A stretch of DNA of 64,000 bases from Heligmosomoides polygyrus polygyrus (GCA_947396885.1 OX377201.1:65012983-65076982); one strand, 5' to 3'; shown: positions 22,401 to 33,244, numbered from the stretch's first letter. Numbers and translations are program-made. Notes: a model not told the origin generated them from the letters alone.

Positions 22401-25400
22401 CTTTATTTTTCACCCTTTAGCTTGATTTCACTTGACTCGCTCATATGCGCTCAAGTGTGCCTTTCAAGTTCAGGTCTATCCCCTTATACTGAAGTTAGCT
22501 GACTGTTGGTCGATTATTAGCCTCTGTGCTCGATTAAAAGAATAACGAGGACTGACGTACCGCGAAAGGGCCGTCGATAATTTTCACCATATCCTTGCAT
22601 TGAATTGGATTCTGCTGGCTATCCAAAGCCTGCGAATGTCGGCTGTCCTTTTTGCCCTGGATGGCCTGTGGCTTCACCCGAATGACCTGAAATTGGAGTC
22701 AATTCCTCTCCTTCGGTAGATACGACATGGCCACGCAAAAGTGGAAACAATCGTCGTATTCAAAACAAATCAGAGCATATGTGAAGCTTTATATGCTACA
22801 TGCAATAATATAATTTCGTTGCAGCAGGAGCCTGAATCTTGTACATGGAAACTCAAAATTCAGCAAACTGATCAACATGTTGCGACATTAGTCGTTAGAA
22901 GCAGAGCGTAGTTATCCTGGATTTCCAAAAAAGAACTTTATGCATAACAAAAATAGTTTTTTATGGTCTTTATGGTTTTTATGGTATGGTATTGCGCAAC
23001 ACGTAGAAAAGAAGCTTTCGAATGACCAGTCCACGAAAAAAAATGGATCTGAGAAGAGGCCCCTCAATCACTCACAGAAGGGTGAGAACTAATTTTACCT
23101 TTCCGTGCTGATTAAGCACTTCCATCGTTTCTTTCTCCAGACGCACAATCACCCCTACGTTTTGCTGATCGAGCTGTACAAGGTCGTGGAATTGGAACTG
23201 TCCAAGAGAATCGACACCGGTGGTTACATCGGCACAAAGCTGTACATCTCGAGGACGAGCTTTCATCTGAAACAATAGACAGCAATACAAGGAGACAATA
23301 TGGCCACACAAATAACACCGATACCTCATCCATGCTTAGGTCACTCAGTACAACGACGAGATTGTGCTCGACCCGCACAATAAGACCTGTGTCTCCTTCG
23401 TATCGCCCCGAGATCATTTTCACGTGATCTCCAGGACGGAAGTACTTGCGAAGTTCAAACACGTTCAAGGTGAGAGGCTCCTAAACGACGAAATCACGTT
23501 TGTACAACAAAGACATCTGGCAGGTGCAATTAGTTATTCAAAATACACAGAGGAGAATATACGCCACCTTCAGATCTTCATGGTCCGGCAACATCACGAC
23601 CTTTGGTCCATCAACGCTGACTACTTTACCACGCAAATTGACGAGCTCTCCCTCGGTTACTTCCACGTTATCGCCAGGCGCGAAAAGATGTGTGTTGTCC
23701 TTGACGGTTGTCGACTCTACTGAAAGACATCGCATCGAGTTTGGGTGCGAAGAGAATTACCAAGGGTTAGATGATATTTGTCATAAATTTAGGGCACTCA
23801 TTAATACTCAGAAACAGGATCCATCTGTAAGCGAGCAGATTTAGTTATGTTGTTCAAAGTTCTGACAGGAAGGCTTTCCATTGACCCAATTGGATTTTTT
23901 GGCACCCCTTTGACAACAGACAGAAGAGGGCATCTCCGACTCTACCTGCCGCTTCCAAGGTGAAAAGTAAGGTCAAGTTTCCTCATTCACAGGAGCATCA
24001 GGGAGCTCAACATCTTGCTTTCTGAGGACGAGAACATTGTTAATATGTCTCTATCCTCTTTTAAACGTTTAATTGCACTAAGGTTTCGTTAGGCTCATTT
24101 TTTGTTTGTTATATGTTATTGTTAGAATCTTATCGCATGTGATTGTTATCCGTGCCTTGTAATAAATAAATAAATAAATAAATAAATCTATGTCCGAGCT
24201 AAACACTGCAAGTAAAAGGCATTGCAGTGTTGAAAGCAAACTTCTTGTAATACTTCCACCAGGCAAGTCACTAAAAATTTTTGGAGTTCCCTGCGACTAT
24301 TCCAGATATATAAAAAAGAGAGCCTCATGATCAGCTTCTTGGAAACCAAATAATTTGCTGCTGCTGTTATTTAACAGCAGAAAGCTTTGGACTCTATGAA
24401 TCACGCTCACTTAAATCCCACCTTTTCTATGAAATTGGATTGCAAGTCAGTCCACTGGTTATCTAGCCTTAACAAGGAAGCATAAATACACTTTGACCCT
24501 GAATTTAATGGGTCCACTCAGAAAACGGATAACCAGTTAGACGAGATCAAAAAAGTTTCCTGGTGCTACAATATGCCTAATAGCTTTACAGTGGATGGAA
24601 ACTAAAGGCTGCCAACAATCCTACTGCAGGGTACTGCTTTATAAGAAGCCGTTACAAGACGACGCTACGACGCAGAAGTAGAAAGTATAAACACTTTTCA
24701 AAAAGAATTTAATGAATGCGAAAACAGCTCTAAGCGAGACTCACGTTCCTTTTTGAGATCCTCACTGGTGTCTTGAAAACGTTCCAATTCTGCCAGGGTC
24801 GGCTTCACACCATCCGCAATCTGGAAATAAGCTAAACGCCGCTGCTAGAGCAGAGAAGCGTGCTAGGGATGAACTCACAATTGCGTTCATAGGAAAAGAC
24901 TTGTAGAGAAATCCACGACGGTAGCTATTTCCCTCGAATATAACGAAGTCGCCATCATTCGTCACTTCGCCGCCAATTTCTCTGAAACAGGTTCCATCCT
25001 AGATGTTCGCACTTTGCCCGCGGATCTGCTGCTCACTTGATCCTGTCCAAATCGAACAGTCGTGGCATAGGTCGTCTTTTCACTTTATGGTTACGATCCG
25101 CTTCCTGACATTAAATATAGTGAAGGTCGCTTTGGAACATTTATGGTAACGATAACATACTGTGCGAAGAGCGCCTCTCATTCGGGTGTAATCAATCCGC
25201 GGAACAATGCGAAGGTTCACTTTGCTCTGTGCAACGTCCACCCAGTCCACCTGAAACAGCGAGATGGCTAACCAGAAATGAAGAAATGCACCGTCTTAAG
25301 TGATTGTTACCTGTGCAAGATCATCCTTATACATGGTTCGCTTGAGCCGCACGTACGAGTTGACCTTCAGCTGGGGAACGTCTTTCACAACACGCAAAGT

Positions 25401-28400
25401 ATCAACCATTTCTTTTATGGGAACCATCTGAAACTGGTCATGCAAGAACCACGTCCAGCATAGAAATCCAGTGCACAAACCGTGACGTTGAACTGGTTCA
25501 ACGCAGACACTCCATTGATTGCGTTTGCGACATGAGATTGCTTGAACGCTTCAATGTAGATGATGCCTTTTAGGCCCTCTTTCACAACAATCGACTTGAT
25601 TTGCAGTGGCTGAAACGTTGAGATTAATGCTGCTGAGTACACTCCTATATTTGCTGTGAAATCCGCGATGCTGCACTTAAATTTCCATGTACGTTTTAAG
25701 CACCATCACACGGCAGTACGTCCTTGAACAACAAATGAGCTGATATTATCTTGCCTGAGATAATCTAGGCAGCTAACTGCCCTCAAAACTATTCCCATCG
25801 TCACTGAAGACACACGCGCTCAATAGACAATGTGGTGACGCCCACAGACCTGGTCTCTATAGGAAGGCATCTTGTGAGTTCAGTTCCCGAATCCGATCAA
25901 AGCTCATGCACCAGGCGAGATGCAAACCCGCTTCCTCTGCTTCCCGGGTTAGATGCTACCCCATCACACATTTTACCTGTTTGGACCGAGATCAGCATTC
26001 ACACGCGATATTAGTACGTAGTACGAACCGGCCGCCTATGTCATCACAGAACTGCTTAACCTGAAGACCCTACTAAAAATATTTTACATTCTTGCCCAAG
26101 TCTGAGTGGTCCTCCCTATCACTGGCCTGTAAAAATTATCATCCCCTTCTTTAGAGAAACCATAGCTACCCAACTGAATGACACAATATTCCCGCATGTT
26201 TGAAAAGTGCGTGGGTTCAACCAATTCTAGACGCGTAACTGAAAAAGAAACAAGGGGAACAAAAACCCGCGATGGGACCTAATTTAACTGGTTCGGTGAA
26301 GAAAACTGAATTTTATGTGAGAACTTCACCGCTAGAATTTTGAAGAGATTGTAGCGCAGATTAATTTAAAAATTTAAGAAATTTGGGTCACTGAGGTGAT
26401 GTGGCTTGTAAAGGAAAAGGGCGCAAGGGTCAGGGGAAGGTTCACCTCATAAAAAAAGTCACCAACACAAAAACAAAGAGACAAGACACTCTGATAGCAA
26501 AGAAAAGGAACAAGCAATGCTATAGCTCTGTTCTGTGGTCTCCTCCGCTGATGCGTGGAGAAGAGCACAATTTGGGCAGGGGAAGGGACTCCAGGCTGTG
26601 GCTCGAGTGACGCACCCGTGCTAAAATCGCCTAGATCCTTGAGTTTTCTCCCTTCCCCAATTCGGAAGTAAATAAAACACGGATCTGTAATCGAAACGAG
26701 GAGATAAGAGTGTACTAACATTCGTTGTATGCAGAAACCCACAGTGGGTGCGCGCCACGGCGCGGCATGTTGACCCCCCCCCCCCCCCCGACCCTACCTG
26801 CGCCCGGAAAAGATCAAAGGTAGAATAAGGTAAACTTCAGAAACTTGACCAGTAAACAGGGGTGAATATAAGTGCATGAAAATGAACTACGGAGCTCAGA
26901 GCCGCGACTGAAGCACACATGTGGAGAACACTTTGAATGTATCGAAACAAGGCCAGAAGCGAACGCAGAAAACTAAATTTTAAGGTAGAAATTCCCAAAG
27001 AGCCTACAAATACACTAATAATAGCAGAACAACCAAATAAAAAGACTACCTCCGCCGAATTCTCAAAAGCCAGGAATTTTCGCATAAGCTGCAACGCGAC
27101 CAGCTTCTCCTCTCCCATTCTGCATTTGACGATCCATAAATTAGGATCCTTTGTTGAAGGCAAAAGTCCGTGCTGGGAAATGTCATCTTAACACCATACA
27201 ATTGAAAATAACCATCACAAGCACTACAAATGGAAGCGAAGCCAACGGACCAAGAGCGGAGTCGTCCTCAACGAGATCTCTAATCGGCTGCGTTTTGTAT
27301 TTGTTCTCGAAATAACGACCGATCTCGTCCTCGTTCATATTTCTAAAGTGGTAACGATAACTCAGAGCAGAACAATACCAGTACGAATGGCAACTCACGC
27401 GAATTTATTCCGTTCGTTTCGCCTTCGCTCCGCATCCAGTTGCTTCATGTACTTCTCAGCCTCCTCTTTCTCATTTGGTTCGAGAGCGCGGTCTTCTTCA
27501 TCGTCCCATTCATCCTCGTCCTGCTCTTCATCGTCCACATCCACATCTTGAAGAATGAAGTCTGATCCGCGTGGTCGACGGTCCTTCTGGAAATTACGGA
27601 TCACCAAAATAAGACGTTAATCATCGCACACTGTTTGTTAGAAGACCCTCTTCGCTTCACCACTTACCCGCTTTTTCTTCGAATGTTTCTTGGCGTTCCT
27701 TGGCGATCCTTCGGAACCGTCGTTCTCACTGTCGTCACCAGAGCCATCCTCCTCCTCCTCTTCTTCTTCCTCTTCACTGTCCGAGTGGATCTAGCAAATA
27801 TAAGTGAATTTTTATATGCGTTACGTGCGCATTCCTTCGACAGCGCAGCATGCATCCATAAGAACCGCGCCGCCGTACCTTCCTTTTCTTGTTCTTCTTT
27901 TTCGGAGCCTCATCTTCACTTCCAGAGCCATTTTCGGACCCTGATCCACTATTGTCCATCTGAAAAGCACTGTTATTTTTCCAGATGAACAGCATTTAAT
28001 CACTACGAACAGGCACCGCACCTTTCTCTTTTTATTTTTCTTCTTCGGAGCTTCGTCCTCGCTTGCTGACCCATTTTCAGAGCCTGAGCCACTATTGTTT
28101 ATCTAAAGCGGCAATGTAACGGGCGAAGCGATATTAGTCGGCAAAGCAAGTATTTCCTCCTCGTTTTCAACTGACATTCAGAACTTTATTCTTACCATTA
28201 CTTCATTGGCGCAATACGGGTGCGGAGGGGGTGCACCCTTATGACGATGAATTTATGGGCGCAAATAGGCTAAGGGGGATCACCATGTGGGACAGTCCTA
28301 CACGGCGTTTTGTGCTGTATGAAACCAAAACTTTGTGCAGCACTGATGATTCGACGCCTATGGAGAATGAGGTAAACCATTTCTGATGTAATTGGACATG

Positions 28401-28906
28401 CACGTGGCTTTCTATTATACCCAGACGAATATCCGCTGAGTACATGGGAACTCTACTTGCGCCAACTTCTCTTGCTTGTTTCATACCAGAGCTCACTATT
28501 TTAGCACAATCCTAGTAAGGAGGTGGGTTTCCGCTAGAAAAGCTGAGTACTACCCTACCGCAGATGTAAATTGAAAATTTCAAGCCTACAAGGTACTGCA
28601 CCCCCCCCCCCCCATCTTCGTATCGCACTACTTGGTTTTCCCAGAACGTCGTTCTCTTTTTCAAAGAAGCACTCTGATAAGGAGAACCCATAAGTCTAAT
28701 GGTGTTTTGAGGAAGGGAGAATGGAGTACTATCGTTCCCCGTTGAGAACAGCACAGCAAGTGATTACGAGGAGCAAATGTTTGCCTGGCCAGACAACGAC
28801 CTTACAAGTGGACTAAGGCGAAGCCATTTTCTTTGAACAATACCTCCTGTTCTGCGCCGCCCTCTTGCCGTTCTTGATAGTCCCCATCGCTCTCATCACT
28901 TGACAT
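16486..28906 (-). CDS. spt-5: Transcription elongation factor Spt5 (DSIF large subunit)
   Basis: Spt5 pairs with Spt4 and travels with RNA polymerase II, controlling pausing and elongation in the nucleus. Exons, 5' to 3': 28844-28906, 28022-28102, 27879-27959, 27668-27790, 27399-27586, 27228-27342, 27050-27172, 25487-25609, 25311-25427, 25161-25250, 25037-25104, 24879-24981, 24745-24820, 23568-23719, 23325-23480, 23099-23266, 22561-22686, 19795-19951, 19585-19731, 19423-19523, 19295-19363, 19038-19227, 17202-17714, 17047-17145, 16872-16969, 16695-16790, 16486-16626. All junctions keep frame, giving about 1187 residues (human ~1087). Order: acidic Ser/Glu-rich region with KKKNKKRK blocks (~1-200), NGN (from ~222, [15 protein letters not shown]), KOW1 ([15 protein letters not shown]), further KOWs ([39 protein letters not shown]), KOW5 ([20 protein letters not shown]), CTR of TP repeats (~835-970), and C-terminal KOW ending FSKR. 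The acceptor of the 16872-16969 exon is weak (16963 is an alternative). A 54-base in-frame segment, 17311-17364, may be an intron. The start is ATG at 28906, one base after a splice-type acceptor. Confidence 0.96.
17410..17714 (-). repeat. spt-5: spt-5 CTR coding repeats (GRTPAYD/E)
   Basis: About 13 units of the form (G/S)RTP(A/S/V)Y(D/E) encoded in tandem, preceded by four looser [16 protein letters not shown] units in the exon 19038-19227. In other animals the threonine of each unit is a substrate of the P-TEFb kinase Cdk9, and phosphorylation turns Spt5 into a positive elongation factor. Units GGGTP and SGRTP-with-deletion are degenerate. Confidence 0.9.
20347..21535 (-). mobile_element. 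Mariner element with decayed transposase, in an spt-5 intron
   Basis: Minus strand: 5' terminus TTAGGTTATAAGGAAAGCCT at 21535, then an N-terminal frame [19 protein letters not shown] (21350-21290). Next come [20 protein letters not shown] (first catalytic Asp region), [20 protein letters not shown] (second, HDN) and [20 protein letters not shown] (C-terminus). The third catalytic block (SPDLAPSDYHLF in the family) is garbled, with frameshifts between segments. The 3' TIR is not seen. It is in the same orientation as spt-5, between the exons at 22561 and 19951. Similar in wording to hookworm bandit-type mariners, from memory. Confidence 0.85.
22225..22421 (+). repeat. SINE family 1 copy, internally deleted
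   Basis: Starts GGGCGCGTGATAGCGCAGTC (A-box-like), then CTTCCCGCCCAGGCCAACCA. The middle ~110 bases are missing, resuming at CGTAGAAGTAGGATGCG. B box degraded. It lies antisense in the spt-5 intron 19952-22560. Confidence 0.75.
23836..24187 (+). mobile_element. 3' end of a CR1/Jockey-like LINE, antisense in an spt-5 intron
   Basis: A plus frame reads [36 protein letters not shown], then [15 protein letters not shown] and SLSSFKRLI, resembling the extreme C-terminus of non-LTR element RTs in nematodes. It is followed by a 3' UTR and an (AATA)n tail. The same tail protein motif (LTGRVNIDASEFFS) occurs at 36335-36640. Clade assignment is by memory only. Confidence 0.55.
24161..24187 (+). repeat. 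(AATA)n microsatellite
   Basis: About 6.5 uninterrupted AATA/AAAT units; fits the 3' tail of the LINE fragment directly upstream. Confidence 0.85.
26500..26715 (+). repeat. Dispersed repeat, inverted partner at 30720-30905
   Basis: Blocks GTTCTGTGGTCTCCTCCGCT, GGGCAGGGGAAGG, CCCAATTCGGAAG and TGTAATCGAAACGAGGAGAT reappear inverted in the same order at 30720-30905. No coding support. It lies inside the 1.44 kb spt-5 intron (25610-27049), which also has a 16-base poly-C run at 26774-26789. Confidence 0.65.
27879..28102 (-). repeat. spt-5: Tandemly duplicated spt-5 exon pair
   Basis: Exons 28022-28102 and 27879-27959 are each exactly 81 bp, phase 0, and encode near-identical 27-residue peptides: [20 protein letters not shown] then KKNKKRK, and [20 protein letters not shown] then KKNKKRK. 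Only three residues differ. The separating intron is 62 bp. This doubles an acidic/basic block in the N-terminal tail. Confidence 0.93.
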
Positions 28907-28913
28907 CCTGAAA
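28907..28913 (-). promoter_or_regulatory. spt-5: Likely spliced-leader trans-splice acceptor of spt-5
   Basis: Directly before the start codon the minus strand reads TTTCAG then G then ATG. An acceptor this close to the ATG with no upstream coding exon is the usual sign of SL trans-splicing in nematodes. Alternatively an untranslated first exon lies upstream. Confidence 0.7.
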
Positions 28914-29589
28914 CTGAGATGCAACACTCGAAAACGTGGAGGAACCAACGAACGTCAGTAGAAAGCCAACAAATGTGGGCGACATAATCAAGCCGTGCAG
29001 CTTCCGCAGTTGGCCTATTAAAGGACCAAAGTTGGATGTTCTATCTAGCTTGGAGCGCGAAATCCCCAACTGCTTGTGCGGGTGGGGAAAGCGTGCCATT
29101 CTTCGTCGCCGAATGCTTACGAGGTTTCCTAACGTTCGGAGCAGTTCTAGGCTCCTCTGATTGGGGCACACGATTCTTATCGGGGCGCGTTATTGTCGAC
29201 GAAACATTCTGCTCGTCCGGTCACAAAATGCGTTTGGAAATGGGATTATGTAGTTAAAGTGTATGATAGACAATTATAAACGGCGGATATCAGGACCGGC
29301 TCACCGTACCGCAGTGCGGGTCGCGCCGAGACTTTGTTGTCTGCGCCCTTCTAGCTCAGAGATCGCGCGTCCGCGTCCACGCTGCGAAGTCCGATCGATG
29401 TCTTGTGCGCCCGCGATGGCACCATGTGCAAGTGGGTCGTGGGGCAGTAGGTAGAGGGTTTACTTCGTGCGGGGGATGTCGGGGGTTCGGTTCCCAGGCG
29501 CCGCGGCGTTTTTGCACTTCAGCTGAGATCTGGGAGGTTTCGACGTCTATACATTTCGCCTTTTTTGCGCATTGTTTCAGCCGTATGCG

Positions 29590-29910
29590 CTTCGCCGCTC
29601 GAAGAGCGCAGAATACAGATGCGGACTCCCCCTGAGCAACGAAAGCAGTTTCCATACGAGCAGCTTGTATGGCACACACCCTGGAGTCCTTTCTCTAGCC
29701 TTGCTCTGCGCTCGAAGAGCGCAGAACCCAGCCGCGAACTCCCCCTGAGCGAAGAAAGCAGTCTCCACACGAGCAGCTTGTATGGCACACACCCTGGAGT
29801 CCCTTCCCTAGCCTTGCCCTGCGCTCGAAGAGCGCAGAACCCAGCCGCGAACTCCCCCTGAGGGAAGAAAGCAGCCTCCTTACGAGCAGCTTGTATGGCA
29901 CACCACGGAG
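29590..29910. repeat. Tandem 113 bp repeats
   Basis: GCTCGAAGAGCGCAGAA recurs at 29597, 29710 and 29823, exactly 113 bp apart, followed each time by GCGAACTCCCCCTGAG (first copy GCGGACTCCCCCTGAG), GAGCAGCTTGTATGGCACAC and GGAGTCCTTTC-like sequence. The last unit is interrupted by the insertion at 29911. An inverted copy of the unit lies at about 30475-30570. Confidence 0.85.
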
Positions 29911-30334
29911 GGTCCGACTGCTGCCGACAGGGACGGCTAGTGACGTCATACGCGGGCGGTCGCCGAGTCCGCTGGGCACGCTAGAGCGCGAAAGGGTGTG
30001 CCGACTGCTTTCGACTGCGTTCCTTCTACTAGCACAGAAGAAGGGAAACAGTTAAATGGTACACAATGTTTGTGGAACATTTGACGTCTTTTGGTAGACT
30101 GAGGAAGTGGGAGCGTTTGTTAACTACGTTCGAGTGGAATGAGATCTGCTCACTCAGAAACCTTCGTATTTCTCCAACATACATGCTGAAGCGGAGGTAT
30201 TTCACTGTCTCCCTTTTCTACCAAGCCGATAGAGCATAGCCAACAGTCGGTGCTGCATAACTTCGTGCTCTAGCGCGCCTATTGATTAGACGCGTATGAC
30301 GTCACTAGCCGTCCCTGTCGGCAGCAGTCGGACC
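29911..30334. mobile_element. Nested 424 bp TIR element with 10 bp TSD (Mutator-like)
   Basis: Ends GGTCCGACTGCTGCCGACAG, continuing GGACGGCTAGTGACGTCATACGCG (44 bp, 29911-29954), are perfectly inverted at 30291-30334. It is flanked by the direct repeat CACCACGGAG (29901-29910, 30335-30344). Deleting the element plus one flank restores the 113 bp repeat unit. Long TIRs and a 9-10 bp TSD fit MULE-type elements. No ORF, so it is non-autonomous. Confidence 0.88.
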
Positions 30335-30446
30335 CACCACGGAGTCCTTTCCCTAGCCTTGTTCTGCGATTGCACAATGGACGTCTCACCCGACGCCTAA
30401 GGTTACGGTGAGCCGGTCCTGATATCCGCCGTTTATAATCCACAGG

Positions 30447-31040
30447 ATTATAAATGGCGGATAGCGCAGAGCCAGGCTAGGGAAGGGACTCCAGGGTGTG
30501 TAGCTGCTCATATGGAGACTGCTTTCTTCGCTCAGGGGAGTTCGCGGATGGGTTCTGCGTTCGAATCGCCCAAGGCCTTGCGAAATAGCGCACGCAGGTA
30601 AGAGACGCAGAGACTCTGGCCCCTATCAGCACGCATTCGCGGTCGTCTCCGAGGGGGGAGGGAGTTGCCACAGCCGTGGCGTGCAGGCGTGGCAACTAGA
30701 TACACACAGCGAATGTAGACGCAGTCCTATCTCCTTGTTTCGATTACAGATTCGGGTCTTATTTTCTTCCGAATTGGGCAAGGGAGGGAACCGTAGGATG
30801 AAGGAAATTTCAACAGGGGCTAGTGGGCCCACACCCCGATGTTCCTTCCCCTGCCCGATTCTGTGCTCTCCTTGTAAGCGGAGGAGAACACAGAACAGCT
30901 TTCAATGCTTTCCGAGATTTCAAGGCTTCTGCCCTGGCTAAGCTCTGCTGCAGACTAAAGACGCCGAAATAGTGCGCATCGGTAGGAGGCGCGCACTCTG
31001 CGTCTCTTGCCCCTTATTTCGCAAGGCCTTGGGCGATTCG
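30447..31040. mobile_element. Compound TIR repeat next to the 29273 element
   Basis: Opens with a diverged copy of the 29273 terminus and an inverted 113 bp unit (30475-30570). From 30562 it has a 26 bp TIR (CGAATCGCCCAAGGCCTTGC, then GAAATA), inverted to end at 31040, with a second paired block AAGAGACGCAGAG. The interior contains the repeat paired with 26500-26715. No coding; no clear TSD. 31041-31689 shows nothing recognised except short GACGTCGT-type repeats at about 31550-31670. Confidence 0.7.
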
Positions 31041-31689
31041 GACTTAATACAGCGGGCTTATACGGCATTTCCGCAGAAAACGACTATGATATTCGTTCTT
31101 CACATGGCAGATTACCACTAGTAGACCTATTTTGAACAAGATTTAGTGCGGTACAATAAGTACACTAGTACCGGCCCGTTATATGTAGTAAGCTTTGGAA
31201 CTCTTAACATTATACCTCTCACGAGGCTATGATGAAAACATAGGAAAGAAGATAGGGATAAGGTACCAAGTGTAGGCTTTGAAGTACATCGAGGGGTCAC
31301 TGTGCGACAGATCCTACTATATATAATCGGCTAATATCACGTGTCCGTCACGGGGAGGGGGACTGTGCCAAAAGATGCCTACTTTAGCGCGGCGTATGCT
31401 GGCCGGGCATTCTTTGAGCTTAACCATGGGCGATTGCTGGTGAACTATATCCTTGGCGGCAGATCGTCCAAGTTTACGAGATATTCAAGGGCAACGCGTC
31501 AGGGTATGAATGGGGATCGAGTGCAGAGCGTAGGGATTCAGGAGGCGTGCCCTAGACGTCGTCCAGGTGCGTCTGGACCCAGAAGACTTGCTGAAGACGT
31601 TGTCTAACGTGCACAGGGATTAAGAAGACGTGCTGAAGACGTCGTGCAACTTGCGTCGTAGACATGGGATTCGAATCATGCATTTTCGG

Positions 31690-31880
31690 ATATCCGGCCG
31701 GATTTATCCGGTTTCGAATTATCCGAAATCGGGCTCGGTCGAAAATTGCCCTCATCTGAATCATCCAAAGATCCGGGGTTTCTAAAATTGCCCTCATCTG
31801 AATCATCCGAAGATCCAGGGTTTTGAAAAACGCAATGATTCGGATAAATTCGATAAAAATCGGATAATAGGAGGTTAGCG
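31690..31880. repeat. 42 bp minisatellite, copy 1
   Basis: Unit CGGGGTTTCTAAAATTGCCC then TCATCTGAATCATCCGAAGATC repeats about 2-3 times, within ATCCGGATAA-rich sequence. A direct second array is at 33950-34175. Confidence 0.75.
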
Positions 31881-31959
31881 CGCCTTGCTGGCAAACTCTG
31901 CGCCATTGATAACCTGACTTTTTCGGGCAGATTTGCAATCATTTGGCGAGAATTCTCTC

Positions 31960-32345
31960 ACAAGGGAAGGGTCTGATGGCGTATATCTGAACGGGGAGAG
32001 GGAGTCGTCCTATTAAATAGGGATAATCGCCACCCCTCGATTAGCATAAAATGTGTTTCATTTTTGCCAAGTCGTTAAACCGAAGGAGTGGGGGTTCTTG
32101 CAGTCACAATTGAACGACGCATCACGAATTTGGGTTCTTGTACGACCACGATGCCTCTGCTGGCAAGCAGCTCGGAGCGCAATGGGTAGTGACGATGTTT
32201 CATGGGAGGAAGGTCGGGGGTTCGATGCTCATGCTCTGCTGCATTCCTGCTTTTTAAATGATTGGTTGAGATTCGAGGGATTCTGACGTCTATACCATTT
32301 TCAGATGTTTTCCGCGCACTTTCCAGCTGCATGCTGTGGTACTCA
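31960..32345 (+). repeat. SINE family 2 copy (tRNA-related)
   Basis: Contains TATATCTGAACGGGGAGAGG, GCCAAGTCGTTAAACCGAAG, AGCAGCTCGGAGCGCAATGG and GTAGTGACGATG (A-box-like), then GGTCGGGGGTTCGATGCTC (good B box). It ends around GACGTCTATACCATTTTCAG. Same family as 13015-13335. 32346-32832 shows nothing recognised. Confidence 0.65.
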
Positions 32346-32832
32346 ACAGGATGATGCATAAATATTCAACACCAATGATACACAGGTACAACGTGCATAA
32401 AGCAGCACTGGACACAATGGGCAGGGTATAAATGCTGCAGGCTCCTCTCAGCCTGTTTCCATACATCGGCCAATGACCTCGGGTAAAACATCCTGCTCGG
32501 ATTTTCAAAGAAGACCATGATGTGACGTTACATGTGGTTAAAACGAGAAAGTCTGTGGATCCCGCAAATTGACCTAAACGGCATCGATACACTCTTTCTC
32601 TCAACTTTGCCTGCCATCTGGAAATCAGAGGTCTGCTGGAGGTTCTCTTAAACCTAGCACCAACAAAGTCGCCGATAGATAAGCAGCCTTCATGGGAATG
32701 ACACCAACCTGACCGAACGGCTAGCATACCCAAGGACTTCAAAGCACGTCAACTTGAAGTTAACGAAGACGAACGGCTGGAAGTGGTGGAAAACCAGAAG
32801 AAGGTTGGGGTCAGCAAAATGAACTGATAGAC

Positions 32833-33048
32833 GTGGAAAGGCTGGCAAGCAGTGGGCATAAGATAACGTTTTCGGCTGGAACTCTTCTTTCAGAGGAAAG
32901 GGAACATCTTCAATTGGATTTCGCCTATGGAGCCGATCTCACTTGTCCATATATGGAAGCAAAGTGTGAGGAGCCAGTAGCCTTTATGCGCTGCTCGTAT
33001 TGTGACCAGTGCTTATGTTCCATGCACTTTGTGTCTGTGTATCACTGA
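32833..33048 (+). CDS. Short Cys/His-rich ORF, possible gene or element fragment
   Basis: 71 codons. Shows LLSEEREHLQLDFAYGADLT, then CPYMEAKCEEP, MRCSYCDQCLC and HFVSVYH. Pairs CxxxxxxC, CxxC and CxxxH look like a small zinc-binding module. A TTTCAG in the middle (about 32892) could instead be an intron acceptor. Not recognised as a named family. Surrounded by SINEs, so it may be part of a mobile element. Confidence 0.35.
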   Translation: MERLASSGHKITFSAGTLLSEEREHLQLDFAYGADLTCPYMEAKCEEPVAFMRCSYCDQCLCSMHFVSVYH

Positions 33049-33244
33049 TGTTAAACGTTCATACATCGTTATGTTGAACAGCTTTCCAATTGAATTTTGG
33101 TTAAAAAACCGGTCAGTAATAAGCAAGTGGCAACAAAGTTGCTCTCACGGCATGGCATACATCTCGAAACACTGCACACAAGCATCTAAAATGGTGCAGA
33201 TGTCAGAATCGCTCAAATCAAACAAATCAAATCAACAGTTGTAA

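Larger units (their letters stand above)
29273..30439. mobile_element. TIR element with 36 bp ends and internal 113 bp repeats
   Basis: Left end 29273-29308 (ATTATAAACGGCGGATATCA, then GGACCGGCTCACCGTA) is perfectly inverted at 30404-30439. The interior holds a tRNA-like segment (29425-29480), three tandem 113 bp units and a nested insertion at 29911-30334. No transposase. Removing the insertion leaves about 733 bp. A related end (ATTATAAATGGCGGATAGCG) starts again at 30447. TSD ambiguous (TA or TTATAA). Confidence 0.8.

Noticed and set aside
29595..29910. CRISPR-like array
   Set aside because: 113 bp contiguous tandem repeats without spacers, in a eukaryotic genome.
30562..31040. Claiming a superfamily for the 26 bp TIR pair
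   Set aside because: No direct-repeat TSD could be found at either edge.
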